From contig NZ_CZPZ01000023.1 in NCBI RefSeq assembly GCF_001458775.1, positions 62,001-126,000 on the forward strand: DNA of 64,000 bases. Reading direction: 5' to 3'. This stretch comes from Candidatus Nitrospira nitrificans (lineage in GTDB: Bacteria; Nitrospirota; Nitrospiria; Nitrospirales; Nitrospiraceae). Shown piece after piece: positions 35,928 through 44,443 of this stretch. Each line of letters begins with the position of its first letter. Position 1 is the stretch's first letter. A program made the position numbers and the translations under genes. The notes under the pieces are model-generated. The model saw only the letters and a program-made list of their open reading frames with translations. It made no database searches and was not told where the DNA came from.

Positions 35928-38138
35928 ATGCCCATCAGGAAGCGTCTTCTTCGCTCTTGCCTCATCGTCCTGCTGTCGCTCTCCATCGTTCACACGTGGG
36001 GCACGTCGGCCCTGTCCGCTCAGAAGAATGTCACCCACATTCATCACGCCCTCTCGGTCGAGTTGATTCCCGCCACACATGAGCTTGTGGCGAGCGATCT
36101 GATCGAATTGGAGGTTGATCCACAGGTCACGTCGGTCACGTTCAGCCTTGCCCATACGCTGCATGTCGAGGCCATCGCCATGCGTATGCATGCAATCTCG
36201 GGTGGACAGAGCAGCCAGGACGAAGTCGTTCCCTTCACGACAGTGCGTCTTCCTGAGACCAGGGTCCAGCGCATTGTCGTCTCTCTTCCCAAAGACCATG
36301 GTCGGAGAGTGGCATTGGTCATGAGCTATCGTGGGCAGATCAATGACCCTCCCAGAGAGCCGCGGCACTTGAGATTCGTGACACCCAGTGAGACAGCCGG
36401 CCATATCGGTATGGAAGGTGTGTACTTGAGCGGTGAAAGTCGGTGGTATCCCGATGTCAGCGGCTCCTTCGGCACCTATCGGGTGACGGCTCAGGTTCCA
36501 CTGGGTTGGACGGTGGTGGCATCCGGACGTAAGGAAGGCGAGACGGCGAACTCGGGAAAGACCTCGTCAATCTGGATCGTTCAGGACCAGTCCGAGGCAT
36601 TCACACTCGTGGCCAACAAGTTTGTGACGACATCGCGAGAATGGAAAAGCCCGACCGGGCAGCGCGTCGAACTCCAAACCCATTTCTTCCCGGACAATGC
36701 CGGCTTGGCGGATGAGTACCTCGATGCGACCGCACGGTATCTCGAGGCATATGTCGGGATCCTCGGGAGCTATCCATTCGACAAATTCGCAGTGGTCGAG
36801 AATTTTTTTGCAAGCGGCCTTGGCCTGCCGTCGTTCACCCTCCTCGGCAGCGGGAGCATCAAGCGCCACTATATTCAACCCTATGCCTTGGGTCACGAGA
36901 TCGTCCATTCATGGATCGGCAATTCCGTGTTCAATCGCGATGACCACGGCAACTGGGTCGAGGGCATGACCACCTACTTGGCTAATTATTACTGGCACGA
37001 GGCGACGCAGGATGTTCCGCAAGCCTTCGAGCAAAGACGAATGATGCTTGACGGGTACAATCTCTATGTGACGCCCGAAACCGACTATGCGGTTTCTCAG
37101 TTTCTGAGGAAGCATGACGAGAAAGATAACGCCATCGGGTACCAAAAAGCGGCCTTTGTGTTTCACCTCCTTCGACAAGCAATCGGAGATGAGCCGTTCT
37201 GGCGAGGCGTGAAGACCTTCGTGAGCAGCTATCGCAATCGTCCGGCGGACTGGAAATCGATCGAGGAAGTCTTTGCGCGGGAAAGCGGGCAGGACTTGCG
37301 GTGGTTTTTCGAGCAATGGGTCGAACAGCCCGGTGCGCCACGAGTGTCCTTGCGCAATGCCCACGCCCGTCTGATGAAGGGAGAGGGAGACGAAGAAGCT
37401 TGGCGGCTGACGGTCCAAATCGAGCAGGCCGAGAAGTCGTTTCGGATGACGATCCCCCTCCGCATCGTGATGAAGGAATCGACGGACATCAAGTCGATCA
37501 CGTTGAGCCAGTCTCGAACGAACGTTGCCGAATTGGTGCTGCCCAGCCAGCCGCTGCGGGTAGAGCTCGATCCACAGCTCATGACGTTTCGCCGTTTGAC
37601 GAGACATCAGCTGCCGCCGATGCTGAACGTCTACGTGACGGATCCACGCAAGACGGTGGTGCGGGCGTTTTCCGACCCCGCGTCGCCGCTGCAGCAGGTT
37701 GTGTCTCGCATTGCCGATCATGAACTCACGGGATCGCTTCGAACGACCGTGGTCTCGTTCCAAGAACATGCCCTCCCCCATGAGGGATCGCTTCTGGTAC
37801 TGGCGGGAGTCGACCAGCGACAGGCGGTCCAATCCGTCGTGCAGGAGTCTTGTGGTGATCGCGTCGCTCTTGGAGAGAGGGGTTTCCGGATCGATGGTCA
37901 GACTTATGATGGGCCGACGATGGCGGTGCTGTTTTCCTGCCATCGGGCCAATGTGCCCGGCAGTGTCATCACCGTGCTGTATGGCGTGACCTCGGGCGCA
38001 GTCGAGAAACTGTCGCGCTTCCTGTTTTATTATGGGTGGCATAGTTACATAATTTTTCAAGATGGAGCCGTGACGAGACGCGAAGTATGGCACGGTTCGC
38101 CGGATGTCAAGGAGGTCATGATCGATGCAACGTCGTAA
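35928..38138 (+). CDS. M1-family (gluzincin) exported metallopeptidase
   Basis: A 736-residue exported protein. The signal peptide is MPIRKRLLRSCLIVLLSLSI and ends around SALSAQ. The zinc site HEIVHSW is followed 18 residues on by the third-ligand Glu in NWVEGMTTYLANYYWHE, as in M1 aminopeptidases. The canonical exopeptidase motif GxMEN is replaced by SGLGLPSFTLL just upstream, so aminopeptidase activity is uncertain. After the catalytic domain and FFEQWVEQPGAPRV (M1-like) there is a roughly 240-residue C-terminal extension of unknown role. The start at 35928 is preferred over an upstream in-frame start inside the twin-receiver gene. Confidence 0.75.
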   Translation: MPIRKRLLRSCLIVLLSLSIVHTWGTSALSAQKNVTHIHHALSVELIPATHELVASDLIELEVDPQVTSVTFSLAHTLHVEAIAMRMHAISGGQSSQDEVVPFTTVRLPETRVQRIVVSLPKDHGRRVALVMSYRGQINDPPREPRHLRFVTPSETAGHIGMEGVYLSGESRWYPDVSGSFGTYRVTAQVPLGWTVVASGRKEGETANSGKTSSIWIVQDQSEAFTLVANKFVTTSREWKSPTGQRVELQTHFFPDNAGLADEYLDATARYLEAYVGILGSYPFDKFAVVENFFASGLGLPSFTLLGSGSIKRHYIQPYALGHEIVHSWIGNSVFNRDDHGNWVEGMTTYLANYYWHEATQDVPQAFEQRRMMLDGYNLYVTPETDYAVSQFLRKHDEKDNAIGYQKAAFVFHLLRQAIGDEPFWRGVKTFVSSYRNRPADWKSIEEVFARESGQDLRWFFEQWVEQPGAPRVSLRNAHARLMKGEGDEEAWRLTVQIEQAEKSFRMTIPLRIVMKESTDIKSITLSQSRTNVAELVLPSQPLRVELDPQLMTFRRLTRHQLPPMLNVYVTDPRKTVVRAFSDPASPLQQVVSRIADHELTGSLRTTVVSFQEHALPHEGSLLVLAGVDQRQAVQSVVQESCGDRVALGERGFRIDGQTYDGPTMAVLFSCHRANVPGSVITVLYGVTSGAVEKLSRFLFYYGWHSYIIFQDGAVTRREVWHGSPDVKEVMIDATS

Positions 38139-39249
38139 GGCCGGGGGAATTTGGCTATGGGGATTCTGTGCCTTGATGGGGCTTCCCCCATGTGCGTCGG
38201 CCGCTGATCAACACAAAGAGTCTGTGGCGCCGGCGCGTTCGACGGAACGGCACCTGGCCAATATCCGCCAGCTGACCGTTGGCCGTCAGAACGCCGAGGC
38301 CTATTTTTCGTTCAACGGGGGGAAGCTGATTTTTCAATCCACGAACAACTGGATCAAGGATTCGTCCGCCTCTCCGCGAAAACCCGCCGAGTCGGGCCTG
38401 GGGTGTTATCAAATGTATGTGATGGATGTGGAAAGCGAGACCGTCCGCTTGGTGAGTACCGGGACGGGCGCCACAACATGCGGCTACTTTTTCCCCGGCG
38501 ACAGCCGGGTGCTGTACTCATCCACACATGCCGTCGGGCCCGATTGCCCGCCGAAACCCAAACGTGACGGCGCCTATCGATGGGCGCTCGATGATTATGA
38601 CATTTACTCGGTCCAACTCGATGGGCAGCACCTGCGGAGGTTGACGTCATCACCAGGCTATGACGCGGAAGCCACGATCTCGCCTGACGGGAAGACCATC
38701 GTCTGGACTTCGGTGAAGGATGGAGATCTTGATTTGTATACGATGAATCTGGACGGCGCGAACGTTCGTCGCCTGACGGACGATATCGGATATGACGGCG
38801 GCGCCTTCTTTTCACCGGACAGTAAGCGAATCGTCTATCGGGCAGCTCATCCGACTGATCCGTCCGAGGCGGCCAAATACAAGGAGCTGCTGGCACAACG
38901 GCTGATTGAGCCTGGTCAGCTTGAAATTTTCGTCATGAATGCCGATGGGTCCGGGAAGAAACAGGTCACCACGACCGGCGCGTCGAATTTTTCTCCGTAT
39001 TTTCATCCTGACGGCAAACGCATCATCTTTTCCTCCAATGTCGAAACGAGAGGGGAAGGGGGACGTCCCAGTTTCCACCTGTATCTGGTGAGTGACGACG
39101 GAGCCGGGTTGGAACGTCTCACCACGGAAGGACACTTTAATAGTTTTCCCATGTTTTCCCCGGACGGCAAACGTCTCGTCTGGGTTTCGGATCGCTATGC
39201 CAAGGAGCCCGGCGAATTCAACGTGTTCCTGGCCGATTGGGTGCCGTAA
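38125..39249 (+). CDS. TolB-like six-bladed beta-propeller (PD40) exported protein
   Basis: A 374-residue periplasmic protein with signal peptide GIWLWGFCALMGLPPCASAA. It has repeated TolB/WD40-like (PD40) blades: YFSFNGGKLIFQS, ATISPDGKTIVWTS, AFFSPDSKRIVYRA, PYFHPDGKRIIFSS and PMFSPDGKRLVWVS. Such proteins bind partners or glycans rather than having obvious catalysis. It overlaps the preceding peptidase gene by 14 bases, so the two are likely made together and may act as an envelope pair. Confidence 0.8.
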   Translation: MQRRKAGGIWLWGFCALMGLPPCASAADQHKESVAPARSTERHLANIRQLTVGRQNAEAYFSFNGGKLIFQSTNNWIKDSSASPRKPAESGLGCYQMYVMDVESETVRLVSTGTGATTCGYFFPGDSRVLYSSTHAVGPDCPPKPKRDGAYRWALDDYDIYSVQLDGQHLRRLTSSPGYDAEATISPDGKTIVWTSVKDGDLDLYTMNLDGANVRRLTDDIGYDGGAFFSPDSKRIVYRAAHPTDPSEAAKYKELLAQRLIEPGQLEIFVMNADGSGKKQVTTTGASNFSPYFHPDGKRIIFSSNVETRGEGGRPSFHLYLVSDDGAGLERLTTEGHFNSFPMFSPDGKRLVWVSDRYAKEPGEFNVFLADWVP

Positions 39250-39256
39250 AAGCACG

Positions 39257-39284
39257 GTGATCAGTGATGAGCGATTGGTGATCA
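39257..39284 (+). repeat. Heptad-repeat tract GTGATCA-type
   Basis: Consecutive 7-base units GTGATCA, GTGATGA, GCGATTG, GTGATCA fill 39257-39284 in the short gap after the TolB-like gene. It is a member of the dispersed 7-base-period repeats seen in other intergenic spaces of the window. Confidence 0.6.
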
Positions 39285-39324
39285 GGTCCGACATCCAGAG
39301 AGCCTCGCTACCGATGGTGGCTTG

Positions 39325-40413
39325 ATGGGAGCCCCTTCTCAGTCATCCAAGAACATGGCGGCATCGCTCGCCGTAGTCGGTTGTTCCTCCGCCGCGCTGG
39401 CGATCAGCTTTCTTGGCATGGCCCAGTTTGATTTGCCGATCACCAAATACGTGCGATCGGTGACGATCCATCTCCCCTGGGACCAACTTATTGTTCCATG
39501 GATGGCATTTACCAGCGATATGGGAGACTGGGTCGGCCAGGGATGGCGGCTGGCAACCTTGAGCATTCTCCTGCTCGTCGTCGGCTGGGTCTTCGAAAAG
39601 CCGCCCATCAAGATGGTGGCGATCCAGTCGCTGATCGCTCACGGGCTCGCCGCATTGCTCGCCAACGGGCTGAAACACCTCATCGGCAGACCTCGGCCGA
39701 AGTTTGTCCATTCGGGAGATTGGCAGATGACCCTTTCCTGGGCGTCGGGGCTGGACTCCTTTCCCTCGGGTCATAGCACGGCGAGTTTTGCCGTCGCGAC
39801 GGTGCTGTCGAAACGGTTTCCCCTCTTCGCGCCGCTCTGTATTCCGATCGCGCTATTCGTGGCACTCAGTCGTGTTCTCCGAGGATCGCATTTCCCGACC
39901 GATGTCCTCGGAGGGGCGGTGATCGGCATCCTCACCGGTTTCATCGCGATGAACCCATTACGACAGTGGCGCGCTTCCATGCAGGATGGACTACGATATG
40001 CGGCGATGGGCGCTTCGGCGGTATTTGCCTTGCTCTGGGTTTTATCCCGGCGAATGGAGGATGGCCTGGCTGGCATCCTCTTCTTGGCGCTCGGGGCAGG
40101 CGCGGTAGCGGGCGGCCTATGGCTCCGACGCACTCATTGGATTTGCAGGGGACAAACAGGAGGGGGCAGGCGTTCGACTACATCAGCATTGTTGATTGCG
40201 TATGGCCTGGCTGCCATGACTACCTCGCCCCTCGTGCTCGCTTCGGTCGGATTCGCCTGCATGGCATCCTGGCTCGATGCGATAAGTCGGCACGACGACC
40301 CAGCCGAAACATCACCTGGGAGGTTCCTGATGCTGGAAAGTGCCTGGCTTGGAGGCTTGGCCTTCGCCATTCTGATTCTCGTGGATGCGCGGGGAGTGTT
40401 GCCATTTCAATGA
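39325..40413 (+). CDS. PAP2-family membrane phosphatase
   Basis: A 362-residue polytopic membrane phosphatase, probably acting on lipid pyrophosphates or phospholipids. The three acid phosphatase motifs are complete: KHLIGRPRP (Kx6RP), FPSGHSTASF (PSGH) and SRVLRGSHFPTDVLGG (SRx5Hx3D with catalytic His). More than eight hydrophobic segments are seen; the C-terminal 150 residues add transmembrane helices beyond the PAP2 core. The ATG at 39325 follows an in-frame TTG. The substrate could be undecaprenyl pyrophosphate, but this is inferred. Confidence 0.85.
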   Translation: MGAPSQSSKNMAASLAVVGCSSAALAISFLGMAQFDLPITKYVRSVTIHLPWDQLIVPWMAFTSDMGDWVGQGWRLATLSILLLVVGWVFEKPPIKMVAIQSLIAHGLAALLANGLKHLIGRPRPKFVHSGDWQMTLSWASGLDSFPSGHSTASFAVATVLSKRFPLFAPLCIPIALFVALSRVLRGSHFPTDVLGGAVIGILTGFIAMNPLRQWRASMQDGLRYAAMGASAVFALLWVLSRRMEDGLAGILFLALGAGAVAGGLWLRRTHWICRGQTGGGRRSTTSALLIAYGLAAMTTSPLVLASVGFACMASWLDAISRHDDPAETSPGRFLMLESAWLGGLAFAILILVDARGVLPFQ

Positions 40414-40530
40414 CCACTGCGCCGGTTCGGCATGCTCGGCATCTGAAGGCAGCGCGGGCCACCGCTTCGAAGTGGTCTGAGCCCAGTTGATCGTGTTTCC
40501 TCTCTTCATCTATAGGCTCGTGCGTCCGAT

Positions 40531-42444
40531 CTATTGCCGATCCAATATCCCGCGCACCGTTTGTGTCAACGTTGCGATGTTGAATGGCTTGCGTAGGAAG
40601 TCAAACCGGGACGACTCCACACCCTGCTGAATCACTGCGTCATCAGTGATCCCGGACATAAATAACACCCGTAGACCAGGCCTGATGGCTGTCAGCCGAT
40701 CGGCCATCTCCCGACCGGACAACTCCGGCATGACTAAGTCGGTGATCACCAGATGGATCGTTCCCCTGTGGTTCGCTGCCGCCGCCAGCGCTTCCGATCC
40801 GTTCGATGTCTCCAGCACGTTGTAGCCCTGTATTTGGAGGACGATCGTGATCATGGTCCTGACCGTGTCACTGTCCTCGACGAGCAGGATCGTTTCTTGG
40901 CCCCTCGCCGCCGGCAGAACGCCAAGGCTGCTTGGCTTGGGTGGCAGTGTCTCGGCGACCGGAAGGTACACACGGAAGGTGGTCCCCTCCTGCACTTTAC
41001 TTGAAACATCAATGTGGCCTCCATTCTGCTTGACGATTCCATATACTGTGGAGAGGCCCAGGCCGGTGCCCTTCTCGGCCTCCTTCGTGGTGAAAAACGG
41101 CTCGAAAATGTGGGATAGCACATCATCGGAGATGCCGCTTCCGGTGTCGCGCACCGACAGCAGGACGTAGAGGCCCGGTATCACGTCGGGATGCTCCGGA
41201 CTCGTTTGCTCGCTCAACTCGGCGTTCCTGGTGGTAAGGATCAGCCGTCCGCCTTTCGGCATGGCGTCACGAGCGTTCATCGTCAAGTTCAAGACCACCT
41301 GCCCTATCTGCGACGGGTCGGCTTTGACGGGGGCGATGTCCGAATCCAGGTCGACCACGAGCTCGATCCTCGCCCCGATGAGGCTCTTTACGATCGGCCC
41401 CATGTCTCGCAAAATGGTGTTCAAATTCAGCGTACAAGGCATGAGGGGTTGCTTACGGCTGAAGGCCATGATCTGCCGGGTCAGCAGGGAACCCTGCCTC
41501 ACGGTCCCGATGATGTCCCGGGCGAGTTCTTGTCTCTGTTCAGGAGCCAAGGATTCGGAGAGCAATAATTCCCCGAAAAACATGATGGCAGCCAGGATGT
41601 TGTTGAAGTCGTGGACGATGCCGCCTGTCAGCTGCCCGAGGGTCTCCATTTTCTGCACTTGCCGCAGGTGCTCGTCCAGTCGACGACGCTCACTGATGTC
41701 TCGGAAGACCAACACCGCCCCGTCGACTCTGCCGCTTGCGTCCCGGATTGGGGCCGCGACATCGTCGACAGGGAATTCCGTTCCCGCCTTTCGGATAAGG
41801 AAGGTGTTCGGGGAAAGATCAGCGGGAACGCCCGTCTCTAGCGCGTCATAGACCGGGTTTGGGACCGGCTCGTGGGTCTTCCCCTCGACGATCGGGAAGA
41901 CCTCTCGCAGGTCTTTGCCGAGGGCGTCGGCTTCTGTCCACTCCGTCAACCGCTCCGCTACCGGGTTCATGAACCGCACCCGTCCCTTCTGGTCCGTAGC
42001 GATCACTCCGTCGCCGATGCTTGCGAGTATGCCCGCAAGCCATTGCTCGCTTTCCCGCAGCCGACGCTCCATTTTGGATTTGTACAATCCCATCTCAATG
42101 GCGGTGTGGAGATCCCGATCCTCGTAAGGTTTGAGGATGTAGCCGAAGGGCTCCGTCACTTTGGCCCGCTGAAGCGTGGCTTCGTCGGAGTGAGCGGTCA
42201 GGTACACGACGGGAATATTAAACCTGGAACGAATTACATCCGCCGCCTCGACGCCGTCTATGCCGAGGCCAAGATGAATGTCCATGAGAATCATGTCGGG
42301 CCGACCTTCTGTCGCCTGCCGGATGGCTTCTTCCCCGGTCGAAGCCAGACCAGTCACTCCATACCCCAACGCCTTGAGTTTCTTTTCAATGCCCTTCGCG
42401 ATGATCCGCTCGTCCTCGACCACGAGAATACTGGTTGTCGTCAT
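40531..42444 (-). CDS. Hybrid histidine kinase: REC-PAS-HisKA-HATPase-REC
   Basis: A 637-residue cytoplasmic hybrid kinase. An N-terminal receiver (SILVVEDERI; Asp in LMDIHLGLGIDG) is followed by a PAS domain (residues about 130-245), HisKA with phospho-His in GGIVHDFNNILA, and HATPase_c (NLTMNARDAMP, VRDTGSGIS, GTGLGLSTVYG). A C-terminal receiver completes it (TILLVEDSDT; Asp in ITDLVMPELSG). The start at 42444 follows AAGGAGTGGGT, with the AGGAG core eight bases upstream, and overlaps the stop of the upstream kinase gene by four bases (ATGA). The two kinases are therefore coupled and likely form one phosphorelay. The signal is unknown. Confidence 0.88.
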   Translation of the reverse strand: MTTTSILVVEDERIIAKGIEKKLKALGYGVTGLASTGEEAIRQATEGRPDMILMDIHLGLGIDGVEAADVIRSRFNIPVVYLTAHSDEATLQRAKVTEPFGYILKPYEDRDLHTAIEMGLYKSKMERRLRESEQWLAGILASIGDGVIATDQKGRVRFMNPVAERLTEWTEADALGKDLREVFPIVEGKTHEPVPNPVYDALETGVPADLSPNTFLIRKAGTEFPVDDVAAPIRDASGRVDGAVLVFRDISERRRLDEHLRQVQKMETLGQLTGGIVHDFNNILAAIMFFGELLLSESLAPEQRQELARDIIGTVRQGSLLTRQIMAFSRKQPLMPCTLNLNTILRDMGPIVKSLIGARIELVVDLDSDIAPVKADPSQIGQVVLNLTMNARDAMPKGGRLILTTRNAELSEQTSPEHPDVIPGLYVLLSVRDTGSGISDDVLSHIFEPFFTTKEAEKGTGLGLSTVYGIVKQNGGHIDVSSKVQEGTTFRVYLPVAETLPPKPSSLGVLPAARGQETILLVEDSDTVRTMITIVLQIQGYNVLETSNGSEALAAAANHRGTIHLVITDLVMPELSGREMADRLTAIRPGLRVLFMSGITDDAVIQQGVESSRFDFLRKPFNIATLTQTVRGILDRQ

Positions 42445-44252
42445 GCGACCCACTCCTTCCATCCATCAGGACTGGGGAAGGTGAGGATGACCACCGCTCC
42501 CCTCATATGTAACAGCTCGATCTTGCCCTCCAGCTGTTCGACGAGGGTATTGACCAACTGCAATCCGAAGGACGTGGCGTGGCGAACATCGAGGTCCGGT
42601 GGAAACCCGACTCCGTTGTCAGCCACGGTCAAGACGTTGTTCGAACCGTCGCCACGCCACGTCACTCTGATCCAGCCCAGCTCGGTATCCTTGAAACCGT
42701 GTTTGAGACAGTTCGACAGGAGCTCGTTCAGAATCAACCCGCAGGGGATGGCTATATCAAGAGGCAGCGGCGGTATGGTGACCTCAACGTGCAGCGCGAT
42801 ATCGGCATCCGATACCTTATAGGTGCGGTAAAGGTCTTGTGCGAGTTGCTCGACATACTCGGAGACATGCACACGTGCCAAGTCCTGTGACCGATAAAGC
42901 CGTTCGTGGATCAGCGCCATCGAGCGCACGCGTCCCTGACTCTCCTTGAACATCTCTTGCGCCTGTCGGTCGTCCGTGTGGTCGGATTGGAGATCGAGCA
43001 AGCTGGAGATGATCTGAAGGTTGTTCTTGACTCGGTGATGGATTTCCTTGAGCAGGATTACCTTCTCCTCAAGCGAAGCCCTCAAGCGCGCGTCGTGCTG
43101 CTTGCGTTCCGTGATGTCCCGTGTGATGCCGGTAAAGAGCCGGTGGTCGCCAAGGCGCACCTCGCTCACGGCGAGATCAAGGGGAAACGTAGAGCCATCT
43201 TTGCGACGCCCCACGACTTCGCGTCCGATGCCGATAATTTTGGCCTCTCCCGTATGTCGGTAGTGAGCCAGATAGCCGTCATGCTCGCTATGATAAGGTT
43301 CGGGCATGAGAATCTTGACGTTTTGCTTGAGGACCTCGGATGCCGCATAGCCGAAGAGTCGTTCGGCTGCCGGATTGAAACTCTCTATCATCCCTCGCTC
43401 GTCGATGGTGATGATCCCGTCCACCGCATGATCGACGATCGCGCGCAGTCGGGCTCCCTGTTCATGCACCGCCGCTTCCGCTCGTTTGCGAGCAGTGATG
43501 TCTTCGAAGGTGGCGGTATGGAATTGAGCCTTACCATGGGAACCTTTTACGGTCGTCATATGAGTCACACAAGGGAAACGCGTACCGTCGTGGCGGATGT
43601 GGATCGACTCGTACGTGTAGTCCCTGCTCTGGCGAGCGGTCTGCGTGTGCGTGGTCCACTCCAAGCGGCTCTCCGGAGCGCATACATCGGCTAGGGGCCT
43701 GCCGAGCAACTCCTCGACGGTGAAGCCGTGCATGGCGGCAAAGGCAGGGTTGACGGCCTTGAGTTTGTCGTCGATGGGATCGGTCACGGCCACCGCCCAA
43801 CTCGCCTTGTTGAAGACGGACTCCCACTGACGGGCCTGGCTTTCCGCTTCCTGGCGCTCGGCAATCTCCGTTTCGAGCTGCGTCCGTCGCAGAGCGGCCT
43901 CCGCTGCGGCGACTTCGGCCGCTTGTCGCTGTCGATGCAGCGACTCGCTGAGCGAGCTGACGGTGATGCCGATCCCGGCAAACAGGGCGATTCGCACCCA
44001 TTCACTTTCCATGATGTGTGCGCCGTCGTCGGTATTCATGGCAAAGGCGATGCCGACGACCAGGTTCAGCAGTGTGGCGAAGAGGCCGCACCAAAGGCCG
44101 CCGTGCCACGCTGAAACTATGACCGCGAGGATGAACGGCAGCAAGAAGTTGAATTGTGCGCCGAGGAAGTAATCAAGAAGATATCGTACGGCGACAACGA
44201 CGACTGTGGCGAGGAGCGCAAGTGCGTAACTAGCCCCGCCCTTCACCAGCAT
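42441..44252 (-). CDS. Membrane sensor kinase: DUF4118-PAS-PAS-HisKA_2-HATPase
   Basis: A 603-residue membrane kinase. The N-terminal four-helix membrane sensor resembles DUF4118 (KdpD-like; YLLDYFLGAQFNFLLPF). A coiled coil (QRQAAEVAAAEAALRR) follows, then two PAS domains (ITIDERGMIESFNPAAERLF) and a HisKA_2 dimerisation helix with HRVKNNLQIISSLLDLQS. The catalytic domain has ILNELLSNCLKHGF and DNGVGFP. HisKA_2 kinases often regulate through small receiver proteins. It overlaps the hybrid kinase downstream by four bases, suggesting they form a phosphorelay. Confidence 0.88.
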   Translation of the reverse strand: MLVKGGASYALALLATVVVVAVRYLLDYFLGAQFNFLLPFILAVIVSAWHGGLWCGLFATLLNLVVGIAFAMNTDDGAHIMESEWVRIALFAGIGITVSSLSESLHRQRQAAEVAAAEAALRRTQLETEIAERQEAESQARQWESVFNKASWAVAVTDPIDDKLKAVNPAFAAMHGFTVEELLGRPLADVCAPESRLEWTTHTQTARQSRDYTYESIHIRHDGTRFPCVTHMTTVKGSHGKAQFHTATFEDITARKRAEAAVHEQGARLRAIVDHAVDGIITIDERGMIESFNPAAERLFGYAASEVLKQNVKILMPEPYHSEHDGYLAHYRHTGEAKIIGIGREVVGRRKDGSTFPLDLAVSEVRLGDHRLFTGITRDITERKQHDARLRASLEEKVILLKEIHHRVKNNLQIISSLLDLQSDHTDDRQAQEMFKESQGRVRSMALIHERLYRSQDLARVHVSEYVEQLAQDLYRTYKVSDADIALHVEVTIPPLPLDIAIPCGLILNELLSNCLKHGFKDTELGWIRVTWRGDGSNNVLTVADNGVGFPPDLDVRHATSFGLQLVNTLVEQLEGKIELLHMRGAVVILTFPSPDGWKEWVA

Positions 44253-44351
44253 CTTCCACCCACGACGAAAAGCACGCCCTTGCTTAATTTGGTAACCGGG
44301 AACCTCCTGACGAGTAAGACGATTGTGTAGTACCCCTAACTTACCGCTGGT

Positions 44352-44379
44352 GTCAAGAATGAAGGGTGAAGTCGAAGAG
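44352..44379 (+). repeat. Degenerate heptad-repeat tract
   Basis: GTCAAGA, ATGAAGG, GTGAAGT and CGAAGAG follow each other with 7-base period in the 190-base gap between the sensor kinase and the glycosyltransferase operon. This copy is weaker than the others. Nothing else is recognised in the gap. Confidence 0.4.
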
Positions 44380-44443
44380 CTACAGAAACGCCACCAGTCG
44401 CGCCACTCATCTGGAAGATGAAGCGGAGGTCATTGGACGAGTG

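Noticed and set aside
36909-38093. Minus-strand open frame of nearly 400 codons opposite the M1-like peptidase
   Set aside because: His- and Arg-rich composition typical of antisense to a GC-rich gene; the plus-strand zinc motif proves the real frame.
41872-42822. Plus-strand open frame across two kinase genes
   Set aside because: It is antisense to conserved receiver, PAS and kinase motifs and has no family features.
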